Shown here in pieces: positions 8,066-8,306 of a stretch of 8,306 nt of DNA; the stretch's first letter is position 1, and each line of letters starts with the position of its first letter. The notes beneath the pieces are model-generated. The model saw nothing but the letters and a program-made list of their open reading frames with translations, was not told the origin of the DNA and did not search any database. The position numbers and the translations under genes are program-made. Origin of the DNA: Deltaproteobacteria bacterium (lineage in GTDB: Bacteria > Desulfobacterota > Desulfobacteria > Desulfobacterales > ETH-SRB1); NCBI GenBank assembly GCA_030611115.1, contig JAUWQK010000052.1:1-8306 (forward strand), written 5' to 3'.

Positions 8066-8115
8066 ATAAAAGTTAACCACAAAAATTATAAAGAATATAA
8101 TGACCTAAATTGTAT

Positions 8116-8144
8116 AGAATAATAAATTTAGAATTTTATGTCAA
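8116..8144 (-). promoter_or_regulatory. Candidate sigma70-type promoter for the reductase-synthase operon
   Basis: On the minus strand a perfect -35 hexamer TTGACA (8139-8144) is separated by exactly 17 bp from TATTCT (8116-8121), which matches TATAAT at four of six positions. Transcription would start near 8109, giving a leader of about 100 nt before the ATG at 8010. A 7-bp inverted repeat (CTAAATT at 8105-8111, AATTTAG at 8125-8131) brackets the -10 and could be an operator. No similarly good promoter was seen in the 50-bp gap before the synthase gene, which supports co-transcription. Confidence 0.5.
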
Positions 8145-8172
8145 GAAAGATAGGAAGAGCGCAAAATAATAT

Positions 8173-8253
8173 TTGTTGATTGTTGATTGAAGGTATTCTA
8201 TTAATTTTATAAAAAGACAGAGCAAAGCGATTCCACAAATCAACAATCAACAA
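8173..8253. repeat. Heptamer-armed palindromic element, copy 3
   Basis: The 16-nt arms 8173-8188 and 8238-8253 are perfect inverted repeats built from the 7-bp unit TTGTTGA/TCAACAA. They flank a 49-nt core. Read on the minus strand the core contains AATCGCTTTGCTCTG and, further on, AGAATACCTTC, which align with AATCGCTTCGCTCCG and AGAATACCTTA in the core of copy 1. The arms of the two copies are unrelated in sequence. The element ends 6 bp before the ribosome binding site of the plus-strand gene, so it will be in or next to the leader of that gene. No convincing promoter for that gene was found between the element and the start codon. Confidence 0.85.
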
Positions 8254-8258
8254 TAAAT

Positions 8259-8265
8259 AGGAGGG
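8259..8265 (+). promoter_or_regulatory. Strong ribosome binding site of the plus-strand gene
   Basis: AGGAGGG lies 4 nt before the ATG at 8270, a strong if slightly close Shine-Dalgarno match. It supports translation from that ATG and indicates that the frame running off the window end is a real gene. Confidence 0.75.
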
Positions 8266-8269
8266 AATA

Positions 8270-8306
8270 ATGCCAATTGCAACAATTAATGTAATTCCAC
8301 TGGGCA
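8270..8306 (+). CDS. Start of a gene, probably an MTH1187-type thiamine-binding protein (partial)
   Basis: Only the first 12 codons are in the window, reading MPIATINVIPLG. This N-terminus, a beta strand ending in V-I-P-L-G, is typical of the small MTH1187/YkoF-like (DUF77) proteins of about 100 residues that bind thiamine or related pyrimidine compounds. The strong AGGAGGG upstream supports the start. It is divergent from the reductase-synthase pair, so there is no reason to link its function to lipid synthesis. The assignment rests on very few residues; another protein with a similar first strand cannot be excluded. Confidence 0.5.
   Translation, partial: MPIATINVIPLG

Noticed and set aside
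8008..8082. Longer start of the PfaD-like protein at TTG 8082
   Set aside because: The extra 24 residues are hydrophobic and unlike PfaD N-termini, and no ribosome binding site precedes the TTG. The candidate promoter would allow it, so it is not fully excluded.
8085..8090. Perfect TATAAT on the minus strand as the operon -10
   Set aside because: There is no acceptable -35 at 16-18 bp upstream; the TTGACA-17-TATTCT pair is better as a whole.
8173..8220. Promoter for the plus-strand gene inside repeat copy 3 (TTGATT followed by an AT-rich stretch)
   Set aside because: No -10 hexamer with more than about half the consensus is found at proper spacing.

Overview
The window looks like chromosomal DNA from an anaerobic deltaproteobacterium, most likely a Desulfobacterales-type sulfate reducer. 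This is inferred from the pairing of a PfaA-like multidomain synthase with a PfaD-like enoyl reductase, which is known from such genomes, from the moderately AT-rich composition, and from heptamer-armed palindromic repeats. I could not run a search to confirm the lineage.

Layout. Positions 1-208 hold no gene I can support; they carry a short heptamer repeat near the edge and a large palindromic element (68-202). Positions 209-6337 (minus) encode a 2042-residue iterative type I polyketide/fatty-acid synthase with domains KS-AT-ACP-KR-DH. A 50-bp gap (6338-6387) holds a compact hairpin and the ribosome binding site of the synthase. Positions 6388-8010 (minus) encode a PfaD-like FMN-dependent enoyl reductase. 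Positions 8011-8269 are a divergent intergenic region with a candidate sigma70-type promoter for the minus-strand pair, small dyads, and a second full palindromic element. From 8270 on the plus strand the first 12 codons of another gene are visible, probably an MTH1187-type thiamine-binding protein.

How the genes work together. The two minus-strand genes look like one operon, with pfaD-like first and pfaA-like second. The synthase carries every domain for one elongation cycle (condensation, malonyl loading, carrier, ketoreduction, dehydration) except enoyl reduction, which the PfaD-like protein would supply in trans. Compared with canonical omega-3 PUFA synthases it has one ACP instead of a tandem array. 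No chain-length-factor, FabA-type dehydratase or phosphopantetheinyl transferase gene is in the window. The product is therefore a specialised lipid or polyketide chain of unknown structure rather than a predictable PUFA.

The most unusual signal is a family of short palindromic elements with arms made of 7-bp units. Two full copies (68-202 and 8173-8253) share a related core but have unrelated arm heptamers. A half copy (3227-3314) lies inside the synthase gene and is translated in frame into about 30 residues of the linker before the ACP. A core-less heptamer hairpin sits between the two operon genes.
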